Positions 19,834 to 29,348 of a stretch of 64,000 nt of DNA are shown one piece after another (the stretch's first letter is position 1; the number at the start of each line of letters is the position of its first letter). The DNA is from Rheinheimera pacifica. GTDB lineage: Bacteria > Pseudomonadota > Gammaproteobacteria > Enterobacterales > Alteromonadaceae. The position numbers and the translations under genes were made by a program. The DNA lies in the NCBI RefSeq assembly GCF_024809855.1, contig NZ_JANUEM010000003.1:124001-188000 (forward strand). Reading direction: 5' to 3'. Under the pieces are notes generated by a model. It searched no databases and was not told the DNA's origin. It worked only from the letters and a program-made list of their open reading frames with translations.

Positions 19834-21105
19834 TTACTGCGTACCCTTGCCTGAGCTTTCTGTCGGGGTAAGGGTTCTTACCAGCGAGCGCACATCCATA
19901 CCGCTGGGGTGTTGATATACCCGTAAACCAAATTCCGGCAGAATTGACAACAGATGATCAAAGATATCTGACTGAATACCTTCGTAGTCGAGCCATGCGG
20001 TGGTATTGGTAAAACAATATAATTCCAGCGGCAGGCCATCGGACCCCGGCGCCAGTTGCCGCACCATGGTTGTCATGTGCTGATGAATGCCGGCGTGGTT
20101 TTTCAGATAATGTAAAACGTAGGCCCTAAATGAGCCCAGGTTGGTAATGCGGCGGGTGTTAACTGGCTCTTTGCCCTGTTCTGCCAGTTGCTGGTTCCAG
20201 TCGTCAATTTCCTGCTGCTTGGCGGGTAAGTAATCCTGCAATAAACGAAACCGTCCCAGCCGGCTGATTTGCTCCTGATCCAGAAAATGTACGCTTTGCT
20301 GATCCAGCATTATGCTGCGTTTAATACGCCTACCGCCAGATTCCTGCATACCGCGCCAGTTTTTAAATGGATCTGTCATAAAGCGGCGGGTGGGAATAGT
20401 GGTAATGGTTTTGTCCCAGTTCTGAATTTTCACCGTGTGCAGGGCAATATCAATAACATCACCATCGGCATTTAACTGTGGCATTTCTACCCAATCTCCT
20501 ACACGCAGCACGTCATTAGACGATATCTGCACACTGGCAACTAATGACAAAATAGTGTCCTGAAATATTAACATCAGCACCGCAGCCATGGCTCCCAGAC
20601 CAGATAGCAGGATCAGTGGCGAACGGTCAAACAGGGCGGCAATAATCAGGATTAATGTGATGGCATAAATTGCAATGGTAATAACCTGTATATAGCCTTT
20701 TATGGGCTTGGTTTTGGCATCAGGCCGTTGCTCGTAAACGCTATTAACTAAATTGAGTATATTGGCTATAGCCAAAGCAATAGTAAGAATAACAAAGGCG
20801 TTACACACATTGACTACCACCGTTACCAGGCTGGCGGAGAGGCCGGGTACCAGTTTTATGCCGGTAGAGATGATAAGTGCCGGTACTATATTGGCAAGCC
20901 TGGAAATAAAGCTGAAGTCTTTGATCAGATGATGCGAGCTTAAGCTGGTGCTTTTAAGTACCCGGACAATGCCGGCAACCAAAATCCGTTTTACAATAAA
21001 ATTACCCAACCAGGATAATAACAGGATAGCGCTGAGTGACGCTGCAAGTTGCCATTGCGGATATTGTTCAAACCATAATGAGATGTTATTCAGGGTTTCT
21101 GTCAC
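19834..21105 (-). CDS. YbdG-type mechanosensitive channel (MscS family)
   Basis: 423 residues with about five membrane segments in the N-terminal half, then the MscS pore/beta region (GLGAMAAVLMLIFQDTILSLVASVQ, followed by DVLRVGDWVEMP) and a long cytoplasmic domain with TIPTRRFMTDPFKNW. This matches the YbdG/MscM subgroup that responds to osmotic stress. Its start overlaps the mnhG coding region by 20 bases, so it is the last gene of the antiporter operon. A role in solute or ion balance together with that antiporter is inferred from the linkage. Confidence 0.9.
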   Translation of the reverse strand: MTETLNNISLWFEQYPQWQLAASLSAILLLSWLGNFIVKRILVAGIVRVLKSTSLSSHHLIKDFSFISRLANIVPALIISTGIKLVPGLSASLVTVVVNVCNAFVILTIALAIANILNLVNSVYEQRPDAKTKPIKGYIQVITIAIYAITLILIIAALFDRSPLILLSGLGAMAAVLMLIFQDTILSLVASVQISSNDVLRVGDWVEMPQLNADGDVIDIALHTVKIQNWDKTITTIPTRRFMTDPFKNWRGMQESGGRRIKRSIMLDQQSVHFLDQEQISRLGRFRLLQDYLPAKQQEIDDWNQQLAEQGKEPVNTRRITNLGSFRAYVLHYLKNHAGIHQHMTTMVRQLAPGSDGLPLELYCFTNTTAWLDYEGIQSDIFDHLLSILPEFGLRVYQHPSGMDVRSLVRTLTPTESSGKGTQ

Positions 21106-21520
21106 GTGGTTCCTCCATCAGGCCGGAACTTTTTGCTCCGGCAGTTGCTGAGAGCCCGGTTACAGGCTGTGGATCAGTTGCCATATCTGCAATACGTCTG
21201 CCGTTGCGCAAATCACGGTATACCGCGGTTCGCATCAGCAACATAGCAGTCACCGGAGCCGTAAGCATGATAAAAGCAGTAATAAGCAGTTCGTGAATAA
21301 CCGGCCGTTCTTGTAAAGCGGTAAAGTACAACATAGAGGCCAGCAAAAAACAGCCTGCACCAAAGGTAATGGTAATAGCCGGGCCATGAATGCGCTGATA
21401 AAAGTGCGGTAAACGCAGCAGCCCCAAGGTACCGACAAGTGTTATAAGGCTGCCACAGATAAGCAGCAAAGCAACAATTATGGCTAGCCAGGCCGGAATA
21501 TCGGCAGGAATTTGCATCAT
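21086..21520 (-). CDS. mnhG: Na+/H+ antiporter subunit G
   Basis: 144 residues with three membrane helices (PAWLAIIVALLLICGSLIT, FGAGCFLLASMLYF, LLITAFIMLTAPVTAMLL) and the MnhG/PhaG core GTLGLLRLPHFYQRIHGPA. The charged C-terminal tail past residue 115 is longer than in many homologues. Its start overlaps the mnhF stop (ATGA). It is a small membrane subunit needed for assembly of the Mrp complex. Confidence 0.93.
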   Translation of the reverse strand: MMQIPADIPAWLAIIVALLLICGSLITLVGTLGLLRLPHFYQRIHGPAITITFGAGCFLLASMLYFTALQERPVIHELLITAFIMLTAPVTAMLLMRTAVYRDLRNGRRIADMATDPQPVTGLSATAGAKSSGLMEEPRDRNPE

Positions 21521-21795
21521 TCGATAATTTCTCCGCGCATCAGAAATTTAGCCAGTGCAACAGACGACACAAAGCCTGTGAGAGCAATCAGCATTGCCCA
21601 TTCAAAATACACCAGGCTGGCAAAACTAATGCCCAGCAGCAGAGCAAACAGCATTGCACACATCCAGATGGTATCCAGTGCCAGTACTCTGTCCTGTGCA
21701 GTGGGGCCTTTTAACAGCCGTAACATACAAAGCAACATGGCCAGCACAACACAGAACTGGGAAAAATACAGCGATATTTCCAGTAACAGCTTCAT
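21517..21795 (-). CDS. mnhF: Na+/H+ antiporter subunit F
   Basis: 92 residues, three membrane helices, with the MnhF/PhaF core RLLKGPTAQDRVLALDTIW containing the conserved Asp. It overlaps its neighbours by 4 bases at both ends, indicating translational coupling in the antiporter operon. Confidence 0.93.
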   Translation of the reverse strand: MKLLLEISLYFSQFCVVLAMLLCMLRLLKGPTAQDRVLALDTIWMCAMLFALLLGISFASLVYFEWAMLIALTGFVSSVALAKFLMRGEIIE

Positions 21796-22292
21796 GGTAC
21801 CTCCTGTTCAAAAATAGTCATTAGCGGGCTTTCATACCGATGCTTAATGGTATCTATCCACCAGTTCTCGTCATGCAGGTCAAATACATGCAAAGACAGC
21901 TCATGGGTATCCTGCAGTATTTCTACCCAAACTGTGCCGGGAGTACAGTTGATCAGGCAGGACAATACCGCCAGGCCGGTTGGATCCTGCAGGCTCAATG
22001 GGATTTTAATAAACTGAGAATTGAGGTTATCGGCTTTGCTGAACAAAATAATCCGGCTTACGTTAAAGCAGGAGCGGATAATCTCCAGAAAAGACCAGCA
22101 GAATAACCGCAATACGGCCCCCGGCCTGCGTATCCGGGCTTTAAATGGCCTCAGCGGTGCGGTTAACAATGGTGCAGCTATGGCAAGTGCGGCACCCAGT
22201 AACAGGTGGGCCGGTTCCAGTGTCTGGTTCAGCATTAACCATAGTAGCAGCAACGCCAGCGATAACAGCGGGGATGGCAGCCAGCGTGTCAT
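21792..22292 (-). CDS. mnhE: Na+/H+ antiporter subunit E
   Basis: 166 residues, with hydrophobic N-terminal segments followed by a soluble C-terminal domain; the MnhE/PhaE signature LSCLINCTPGTVWVEI is present. It sits between D and F with 4-base overlaps. Subunit E belongs to the small-subunit half of the Mrp complex. Confidence 0.92.
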   Translation of the reverse strand: MTRWLPSPLLSLALLLLWLMLNQTLEPAHLLLGAALAIAAPLLTAPLRPFKARIRRPGAVLRLFCWSFLEIIRSCFNVSRIILFSKADNLNSQFIKIPLSLQDPTGLAVLSCLINCTPGTVWVEILQDTHELSLHVFDLHDENWWIDTIKHRYESPLMTIFEQEVP

Positions 22293-23899
22293 AATACCTC
22301 CTCTGTGCTGATAACCTGGTGTTGCAATACCCGCTCGATGTAGGCGGGTGTTTGTTGTAAGTCGGTACTTACACGGTCCAGCAGGCTAAACAGTGGGCCG
22401 GCGGTAAATACCATGCTGACACCCAGCAGCAGTATTGCCAGTATTGGCAGAGCTTCTGTCGGATGCAACCGCAGAGGTACACTGTTGTATAGTGTCCAGA
22501 AGGTGCGTACGCCAAAGCGCATCAGTGCAATGATGGCACTGAGGCCCGCCACCAGCAGCAACGTTAGTATAAGCCAGCGTGCCCACAGGGGAGCATGTGC
22601 AGCGCTGCTGTCTAATAAGCCATGCAAAATACTGAATTTGGCAACAAAGCCGGATAACGGCGGTAAACCAGCCATAATCAGAGCACAAGCGGCAAACGTT
22701 AAACCAAGGAACGCCATAGCTGCAGGCACCACAACCCCGGCAGTTTCCTGGGGATCTTCTTCTACGGCAAAAGCTTCCATACTTAGCGCCAGCACACTGG
22801 CCGCCGGGGTGTAAATACGGTCTGTCAGTTCAGTCAGCATAATAAAAGCGGCTACCGCCAGCGTGGAACTGATTAAATAAAACAGCGCAGAGCTAAGCAG
22901 TGCCGCGTCACCATAGCCAATAAGGGCCAACAAAGTGCCTGACGAAATGATGGCACTGAAGCTGGCGATACGGCGTGGTTCCTGGCTGGCCAGCAAGCCG
23001 ACTGCACCAAATGCCAGAGTTAACAAACCGCCACAGAGTAAAACGCTGCCGCCGAAACCGGCAGAAGCGCCGCTGTGATCTGAAAACAGCAGCCACCATA
23101 GCCGTAAAATAACGTACACCCCTATTTTGGTTAGCAACACCAGCATAGCGGCAACCGGAGCACAGGCAGCAGAATAGGTAACAGGTAACCAGAAGCTCAG
23201 CGGCCACATGGCACTTTTAGTTAAAAACGCCACTGCCAGAATAGCTGCGCCGGTTTGCAGAATAAAACGGTCTGTGTTGTCCAGTGTGGCTATTTTTAAT
23301 GCCAAATCGGCAAAGTTAAGCGTGCCGGTAGCTGCATATACCAGCGCAATACCGATCAGGAAAAACAACGAAGCTACCAGGTTCACCACAATATATTGCA
23401 TGCCTGCACGAATACGGCTGATGTTATAACCGTGCAGCAGCAAGCCGTAAGATGCGGCCAGCATCACTTCAAAAAATACAAACAGGTTAAATAAGTCAGC
23501 CGTTAAAATTGCGCCGTTAATGCCCATTAACAGTAACTGGAACAAGGTATGAAAGTGCACACCGGTTTTAGACCAGCGGCTGTAGGAAAACACCAGCGTC
23601 GCTGCACCAAGGGTGGCGGTGAGTATAAGCATTACCGCAGCAAGCCGGTCAGCCACCAATGCTATGCCAAAAGGAGCTGACCAGTTAGCAGCCAGATACA
23701 CCGCCATATCGGCAGGCCATAAGCCGCTCTGTGCTTGCATCAGCAATTGAATTGCAGTGAACAGCATAACGGCGGTGCTGGACAGGTTAATTAAAAACTT
23801 CAGCCGGTGATGGCGTTCATTAATAAATACCATCGTTGCACCGGCCAGCAGCGGCAGTAGTATAGGTAACATCATTAAATGCGGGTTCAGATACATCAT
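22289..23899 (-). CDS. mnhD: Na+/H+ antiporter subunit D
   Basis: 536 residues, about 14 membrane helices, homologous to the NuoM/NuoN proton-pumping subunits of complex I. The conserved helix containing the pump Lys/Glu is recognisable: LFVFFEVMLAASYGLLLHG (Glu) and AFLTKSAMWPLSFWLPVTY (Lys). The loop AGLPPLSGFVAKFSILHGLL is typical of the family. Subunits A and D form the ion-translocating core. Confidence 0.95.
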   Translation of the reverse strand: MMYLNPHLMMLPILLPLLAGATMVFINERHHRLKFLINLSSTAVMLFTAIQLLMQAQSGLWPADMAVYLAANWSAPFGIALVADRLAAVMLILTATLGAATLVFSYSRWSKTGVHFHTLFQLLLMGINGAILTADLFNLFVFFEVMLAASYGLLLHGYNISRIRAGMQYIVVNLVASLFFLIGIALVYAATGTLNFADLALKIATLDNTDRFILQTGAAILAVAFLTKSAMWPLSFWLPVTYSAACAPVAAMLVLLTKIGVYVILRLWWLLFSDHSGASAGFGGSVLLCGGLLTLAFGAVGLLASQEPRRIASFSAIISSGTLLALIGYGDAALLSSALFYLISSTLAVAAFIMLTELTDRIYTPAASVLALSMEAFAVEEDPQETAGVVVPAAMAFLGLTFAACALIMAGLPPLSGFVAKFSILHGLLDSSAAHAPLWARWLILTLLLVAGLSAIIALMRFGVRTFWTLYNSVPLRLHPTEALPILAILLLGVSMVFTAGPLFSLLDRVSTDLQQTPAYIERVLQHQVISTEEVL

Positions 23900-24246
23900 T
23901 CTTCTGAATCTCTTTCTTTGCCGTCAACGTGGTCGGTGCCGGTAAGCCCGCGCGAGCCCAGCAACACCACCAGATAAAGTGCAGTAGTAGCAAAACCAAT
24001 AACAATGGCAGTAAGCACCAGAGCCTGTGGTAACGGATCGGCATATAGTGCAGGGTCTACTGCTTCGCCTTGTATAATGAGCGGTGGTTTATTTACTGAT
24101 AAACGGCCGGTAATAAAAATGAACAGGTTAACCGCGTAAGACAGTAGCAATAAGCCGGTAATAACCTGGAAACTACGCGGGCGCAGAATAAGCCAGATAC
24201 CAGAGCTAAACAGTACACCGATGGATAAAGCAATAGTTAATTCCAT
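23896..24246 (-). CDS. mnhC: Na+/H+ antiporter subunit C
   Basis: 116 residues, three membrane helices, homologous to NuoK; the motifs GIWLILRPRSFQVITGLLLL and DPLPQALVLTAIVIGFATTA are typical of MnhC. Start and stop overlap or abut subunits AB and D. Confidence 0.94.
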   Translation of the reverse strand: MELTIALSIGVLFSSGIWLILRPRSFQVITGLLLLSYAVNLFIFITGRLSVNKPPLIIQGEAVDPALYADPLPQALVLTAIVIGFATTALYLVVLLGSRGLTGTDHVDGKERDSEE

Positions 24247-27152
24247 TAACGGATCTCCCTGCTGGCTGCTGTGCTGTTGTCCTGTTGGGCACCCGGTACC
24301 CGGTGGCTGCGCACAGATTGGTGCGCCAGTGCTATCAGGATCAGCATGGTGGTGCCGACAACCACGGCAAAAACACCCAGATCAAAAATAAAAGCACTGG
24401 GCAAATGTATTTCGCCCAGCAGTGGCACTGTTACATGCGCGGTATGGGTGGTAAGAAACGGATAACCAAGCAGCAGTGAGCCCAAACCTGTAAAGCAGGC
24501 CAGGCCGATCCCTACAGCTATCCAGCGGTGTGGGTTAAGTTTAAGGCGCGATTCAATCCACACCGTACCGGCCAGCATATACTGAATAATCATACCCACT
24601 GCGAAAACCAAACCGGCAATAAAGCCACCGCCGGGTAAATTATGGCCGCGCATAAAGAAGTAAGCTGCACTGATACCAATTACCGGTAGTAACAGCCTCA
24701 GGTAAATACCGGGAATTAACAAATAACCGCTGTTGGCTTGCTCTGCCGGTGTTTGCCGGCTGGCCGGGTCAACCTGGTTGGCCTGCTGTGCCGGTATGCC
24801 GATGCTCTCCTGCGCTGGGCGGAAACGCCGCAGTAATGCATATACCGTTAGTGCGACGATGCTAAGTACGGTGATTTCACCCAGCGTGTCGAAGTTACGG
24901 AAATCAACCAGCAATACATTTACCACGTTGGTGCCACCGCCACCGGGTACAGCATTGTCGAGAAAGAAGTTGCTGATAGTAAAATTGGCCGGGTGCAGCA
25001 GCACAAAGTAGCTGATCACAAACATCACACTACCGGCAATAATGGCTATAACCAGATCGCGGCTGCGGCGTAATTTGTCGCGGTTGCTGGCAACCAGATT
25101 CATTTTGCGCGCTGAAATCCGCGATGGCAGCCAGCGCAGACCCAGCAACAACAACACTGTGGTCACCGTTTCTACCATTAATTGTGTCAGGGCTAAATCA
25201 GGTGCTGATAACCATAAAAAGGTCAGGCTGGTGACAATACCGGTGCCGCCTACCAGCATTAATGCTGCTAGCCGGTGATATTTTGCCTGCCAGGCTGCGC
25301 ATACTGCGCAAGTACAGCCAACCAGCCACAGCATTGCAAACGGCAAATTCACATTATCAACTGACCAGGCATGTTTAAAGTCGGGCATTGCCTGCAACAT
25401 AAGTGCCGATGCAAATAATCCGGCCAGTACCAGTAAAAACAGCTGCGGTTGTAACCGCCGGGTGCTAAACAACCGCTCCAGCCTGGCAGCTGATGACGCC
25501 AGTATCAGCATACTGCTTTCATAAGCCTGTTTACCGTTAAACCGGTACAGTACTGGAATATGAATACTTTGCAGCAAGTTAAAGCGGTACTTCAGCACTT
25601 TAAATAGCAGTATGCCCAGAGCAAATGCCAGCACACTCATAATCAGTGGCGTATTAATGCCATGCCATATTGCCAGGTTGTAGTCCGGTAGACGTTCACC
25701 CAACACTGAGGCTGCAGCTGTTTGCAGCGGTACGCCAATGCTAAGCTGCGGCGCCACGCCAACGATCAGACAACACAACACCAGCAGCTCAACCGGAAAA
25801 CGCATCCAGCGTGGTGGCTCGTGTGGCTGTTTTGGTAACTCAGTTGCTCTGGCACCGAAAAATACGCTGATAAACCGCATAGAATACGCGACACCAAAAA
25901 CACCCATTAGTACTGCAGCCGCAGACATCCACCAGTTGGTGCTGGCACCCACCAGCAACGCTTCGGCAAAAAACATTTCTTTCGATAAAAAGCCGTTTAG
26001 TAAGGGGACGCCTGCCATTGCTGCACTGGCAACGATAGCCAGGGTTGCCGTGTAGGGCATCAAGCGCGATAACCCCGATAATTTACGCATGTCCCGTGTA
26101 CCGGATTCGTGGTCGATAATCCCTACCGCCATAAACAGCGATGCTTTAAAAATGGCATGGTTAAGCGTGTGAAAAATAGCAGCTACCATTGCCAGTGGTG
26201 TGCCTATACCCAGCAAGCAGGTAATCAGGCCCAGATGGCTGATAGTAGAGTAAGCCAGCAGGCCTTTTAAATCGTGCTGGAAAATAGCCAGATAGGCGCC
26301 AATCAGCATAGTACAGACACCGGCAGTGCCGATGATCCAGGTCCATTCCGGTGTACCGGCCAGTACCGGCCATAAGCGCATCAGCAGGAAAATACCGGCT
26401 TTTACCATTGTTGCCGAGTGCAGATAAGCTGATACCGGTGTTGGCGCCGCCATGGCATGCGGCAACCAGAAATGAAACGGGAACTGTGCACTTTTGGTAA
26501 GTGCACCCAGTGCAATCAGCAGCAGCGCCGGTGCATAAGCCTGATGAGCGCGAATAACATCGGCAGATGCCAGCACGGCATCCAAGTCATAGCTGCCGGC
26601 TATATAGCCCAGCAATAATACACCGGCCAGTAAACACAGGCCGCCTATTGAGGTAACGGTAAAAGCCATCCTTGCGCCGCGGCGGGCGTCGGCCCGGTGG
26701 TGCCAGTAACCAATCAGTAAAAAAGATGTCAGGCTGGTGAGCTCCCAAAACATCACCAGTTGGATCAAATTGCCGGAAATCACCACACCTTGCATCGCGC
26801 CCATAAAGGCCAGTAAAAAGGCGAAAAAGCGCGGCACAGGATCTTTGGGCGACATATAGTAGCGGGCATACAGCACCACCAAAAGACAAATACCCTGAAT
26901 AAGCACCGAGAATAGCCAGGCAAGGCCATCCATGCGCAATACCAGGTTAAGATTGAACATGGGCAACCAGGCCAGTTCATGTTTTATAACGATACCGCTA
27001 CTGACTTCAGGGTACAGGCTTAATGTTAATAGCAGACCGCACAATGCAATAAATGCGGCAAACCAGGCTTCACGATTTCGCGCATAGGCCGGCATACATG
27101 CCGCAATAACACAACCCAAAAAAGGTAACAGAAGCAGCAGAAGTAACGTCAT
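24246..27152 (-). CDS. mnhA: Fused Na+/H+ antiporter subunits A and B
   Basis: Start ATG 27152 with GGAG 4 bases upstream; an in-frame GTG at 27176 is less likely. About 968 residues. The first roughly 760 are the NuoL-like A subunit, with the pump motifs MFWELTSLTSFLLIGYW and LTKSAQFPFHFWLPHAM and the A-specific C-terminal region (LTQLMVETVTTVLLLLGLRW). The last roughly 150 form the MnhB domain with GHNLPGGGFIAGLVFAVGM. The fused AB arrangement is the group-2 Mrp/Pha type (six genes) found in proteobacteria. It is the first gene of the operon and divergent from the AI-2E gene. The complex exchanges Na+ or K+ for protons. Confidence 0.94.
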   Translation of the reverse strand: MTLLLLLLLPFLGCVIAACMPAYARNREAWFAAFIALCGLLLTLSLYPEVSSGIVIKHELAWLPMFNLNLVLRMDGLAWLFSVLIQGICLLVVLYARYYMSPKDPVPRFFAFLLAFMGAMQGVVISGNLIQLVMFWELTSLTSFLLIGYWHHRADARRGARMAFTVTSIGGLCLLAGVLLLGYIAGSYDLDAVLASADVIRAHQAYAPALLLIALGALTKSAQFPFHFWLPHAMAAPTPVSAYLHSATMVKAGIFLLMRLWPVLAGTPEWTWIIGTAGVCTMLIGAYLAIFQHDLKGLLAYSTISHLGLITCLLGIGTPLAMVAAIFHTLNHAIFKASLFMAVGIIDHESGTRDMRKLSGLSRLMPYTATLAIVASAAMAGVPLLNGFLSKEMFFAEALLVGASTNWWMSAAAVLMGVFGVAYSMRFISVFFGARATELPKQPHEPPRWMRFPVELLVLCCLIVGVAPQLSIGVPLQTAAASVLGERLPDYNLAIWHGINTPLIMSVLAFALGILLFKVLKYRFNLLQSIHIPVLYRFNGKQAYESSMLILASSAARLERLFSTRRLQPQLFLLVLAGLFASALMLQAMPDFKHAWSVDNVNLPFAMLWLVGCTCAVCAAWQAKYHRLAALMLVGGTGIVTSLTFLWLSAPDLALTQLMVETVTTVLLLLGLRWLPSRISARKMNLVASNRDKLRRSRDLVIAIIAGSVMFVISYFVLLHPANFTISNFFLDNAVPGGGGTNVVNVLLVDFRNFDTLGEITVLSIVALTVYALLRRFRPAQESIGIPAQQANQVDPASRQTPAEQANSGYLLIPGIYLRLLLPVIGISAAYFFMRGHNLPGGGFIAGLVFAVGMIIQYMLAGTVWIESRLKLNPHRWIAVGIGLACFTGLGSLLLGYPFLTTHTAHVTVPLLGEIHLPSAFIFDLGVFAVVVGTTMLILIALAHQSVRSHRVPGAQQDNSTAASREIR

Positions 27153-27412
27153 AATTCTCCGAATTAAATAATACACCGGGTTAAGTGGTGTATGAGGCTG
27201 AGTAATGTGTCCGGTACAACAGCCATAGGTTCGGAAGAAAGCAGGCGAAGGTGTTGTTATTTAACCGGGTGTTGTCAGAATAAATTGCATAAAGTTATTG
27301 TTTTTATTAGCCATGCCGCAGCGATTATATTAACTGCTATCTGGTGGGTCAACCCGTTGAATGGTAGCATGGTTTGTATTTTTTGGTCGGCTTTATAAAG
27401 GAGTTACTCTGA

Positions 27413-28468
27413 ATGGCACAAATATTCAGTAATGTGGCAGTTAGCCGAACCCTGTTAATTCTGATCCTCTGCGCTGGTGTGTTTTTCTTTATTGGCTTTC
27501 TGGTTCCGGTACTGGCTGCGCTAATTATTTGCTTTGCCAGCTGGCCTTTATATAGCCGCTTGCTGCATTGGTGTGGTAACCGGCCGGCCCTGGCGGCCAC
27601 TATTGCCATTTGCGCTATTATCCTTGGCCTGGTGATCCCGCTAGTTATGGTATTTTCTTATGCCATGCAGGAAATCCGTGCCTGGATTGGCTGGTTATTG
27701 CACGCTAACCAGTTTGGTGCACCGGTGCCGTTGTGGATTGCCGAGCTACCACTGGCAGGCAACTGGCTGGCCGAACAGTGGCAGTTATATTTATCTCAAC
27801 CCGGTGAGCTGGGCCATATTATCAGCGTGGTAAGCGGCCAGCATCTTAGTGGTATTTCGCGTTGGGTGCTGATGTTTGGCTGGAATACCGTCGGTTTTCT
27901 GCTTACTTTGCTGTTTATGCTGATCACTTTATTCTTTTTATACAAAGACGGCGACAGCTTATCATCGCAACTGGATTTGGTTGGCGAGCGCATTTTACCC
28001 AGCCGCTGGCAGCGTTTTTCCCGGGTGGTGCCAGCTACCATCAGTTCTACCGTTATTGGCATGACAGTGATAGCGATTGGCGAAGGGGTGATACTTGGCG
28101 TGGCATACTGGATAGCAGGAATACCATCGCCGGTGGCTTTTGGGGTACTGACCGCGTTTATGGCGCTGATCCCAGGCGGTGCTCCGCTGGCCTTTACGCT
28201 ATTGTCGTTGTATCTGGTTGGCACCGGTGAAGTTACGGCCGGTGTGGGTTTATTTTTATGGGGCAGCATAGAGCTGTTTATTGTCGATAAAACCATCCGG
28301 CCCACTTTAGTGGGCGGGCCAATTAAGCTGCCGTTTTTACCGACGTTTTTTGGCCTGATTGGCGGGGTAAAAACGATGGGGCTGGTGGGGTTGTTTGTTG
28401 GCCCGGTGTTGATGGCGTTGTTGGTAGCCATATGGCGCGAATGGTTAATTGATAAATACCCAGACTAA
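27413..28468 (+). CDS. AI-2E family transporter (YdiK-like)
   Basis: 351 residues with an AAGGAG ribosome site upstream of ATG 27413. About eight membrane segments in the PF01594 pattern: an N-terminal hairpin (VFFFIGFLVPVLAALIICFA), an amphipathic middle, and the C-terminal family motif AFMALIPGGAPLAF followed by KTIRPTLVGGPIKLPFLPTFFGLIGG. Members export diverse solutes or act as Na+/H+ antiporters; YdiK itself is uncharacterised. It is divergent from the mrp operon and convergent with fpr. Confidence 0.9.
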   Translation: MAQIFSNVAVSRTLLILILCAGVFFFIGFLVPVLAALIICFASWPLYSRLLHWCGNRPALAATIAICAIILGLVIPLVMVFSYAMQEIRAWIGWLLHANQFGAPVPLWIAELPLAGNWLAEQWQLYLSQPGELGHIISVVSGQHLSGISRWVLMFGWNTVGFLLTLLFMLITLFFLYKDGDSLSSQLDLVGERILPSRWQRFSRVVPATISSTVIGMTVIAIGEGVILGVAYWIAGIPSPVAFGVLTAFMALIPGGAPLAFTLLSLYLVGTGEVTAGVGLFLWGSIELFIVDKTIRPTLVGGPIKLPFLPTFFGLIGGVKTMGLVGLFVGPVLMALLVAIWREWLIDKYPD

Positions 28469-28488
28469 CTATGCAAACCCGGCAGTGG

Positions 28489-29232
28489 CTACTTCCAGTA
28501 TTGCTCAACGGTAATATTACCCGGATCGCGGCGCAGGTTTTTCTTCAGGCCCATGCTGTGTAGCAGGTCTTTTGTGTCGGTAATCATTTGCGGATTACCA
28601 CACAACATAACCTGTGAGCGCTCATTCAGCACCTGCTTGCATGAGCGCTGTAGTTCACCCGTTTGTATCAGCTGTGGCAGGCGTTTGTTTAAAGCGCCTG
28701 ACATAGCTTCGCGCGTTACCACAGGTTGATAATGCAATTGGTTCGGGTACTGATGTTGCCAGTGCTGAATATAGTTACGGTAGGCTAAATCAGCGATGGT
28801 GCGTACAGTATGAACCAGCACAATATGCTTAAAACGCCGCCACAACGTATGGGTACCCAGCATTGATAAATACGGGCCTATGCCGGTGCCGCTTGATATT
28901 AACCATAAATTATCGCCATCCGGTACTTCATCCAGAATAAAAAAGCCCGAGGCAGGCTGACTGATGTCCAGCTTGTCACCCATTTTCAGTTGCTGCAGCA
29001 ATGGCGACAGCAAGCCGTCTGCCACGGTGCTAACTAAAAACTCTGCCTCGTTGTTGCCGGGGCTATTAACCAGCGAGTAAGCACGTTGTACCCGGCCATC
29101 GGGTGTATCAAGAGCCAGCCGGACAAACTGACCGGCAATGAAGCCAAACGGCGCTGTTTGCACCTTAATGCTGAACAGATTGGCGTGCCAGTGATGATTC
29201 GCTGTTACCGTGCCGCTGAGCCATTGTGCCAT
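28489..29232 (-). CDS. fpr: Ferredoxin/flavodoxin-NADP+ reductase
   Basis: 247 residues, Fpr family. An FAD-binding barrel with the RxYS motif (RVQRAYSLVNSP) is followed by the NADP-binding domain with SSGTGIGPYLSMLG, and it ends in the C-terminal VEQYWK tail, whose aromatic residue stacks on FAD. It moves electrons between NADPH and ferredoxin or flavodoxin, which supports the isc ferredoxin, radical-SAM enzymes and oxidative-stress repair. It stands alone. Confidence 0.94.
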   Translation of the reverse strand: MAQWLSGTVTANHHWHANLFSIKVQTAPFGFIAGQFVRLALDTPDGRVQRAYSLVNSPGNNEAEFLVSTVADGLLSPLLQQLKMGDKLDISQPASGFFILDEVPDGDNLWLISSGTGIGPYLSMLGTHTLWRRFKHIVLVHTVRTIADLAYRNYIQHWQHQYPNQLHYQPVVTREAMSGALNKRLPQLIQTGELQRSCKQVLNERSQVMLCGNPQMITDTKDLLHSMGLKKNLRRDPGNITVEQYWK

Positions 29233-29348
29233 CTTTAGTTTCCTTTAACTGCGCCCAGCTTTAGCCTAGCTAACAACAGAGGCTTACTCAAATAACTTTT
29301 TGTTTATCAGTGTGCTGACCGTGTATGCAAAACCGCTAAACTAATGCT

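Noticed and set aside
27192-27398. 68-residue plus-strand open frame between mnhA and the AI-2E gene
   Set aside because: No ribosome site or recognisable protein character; it lies in the divergent promoter region.
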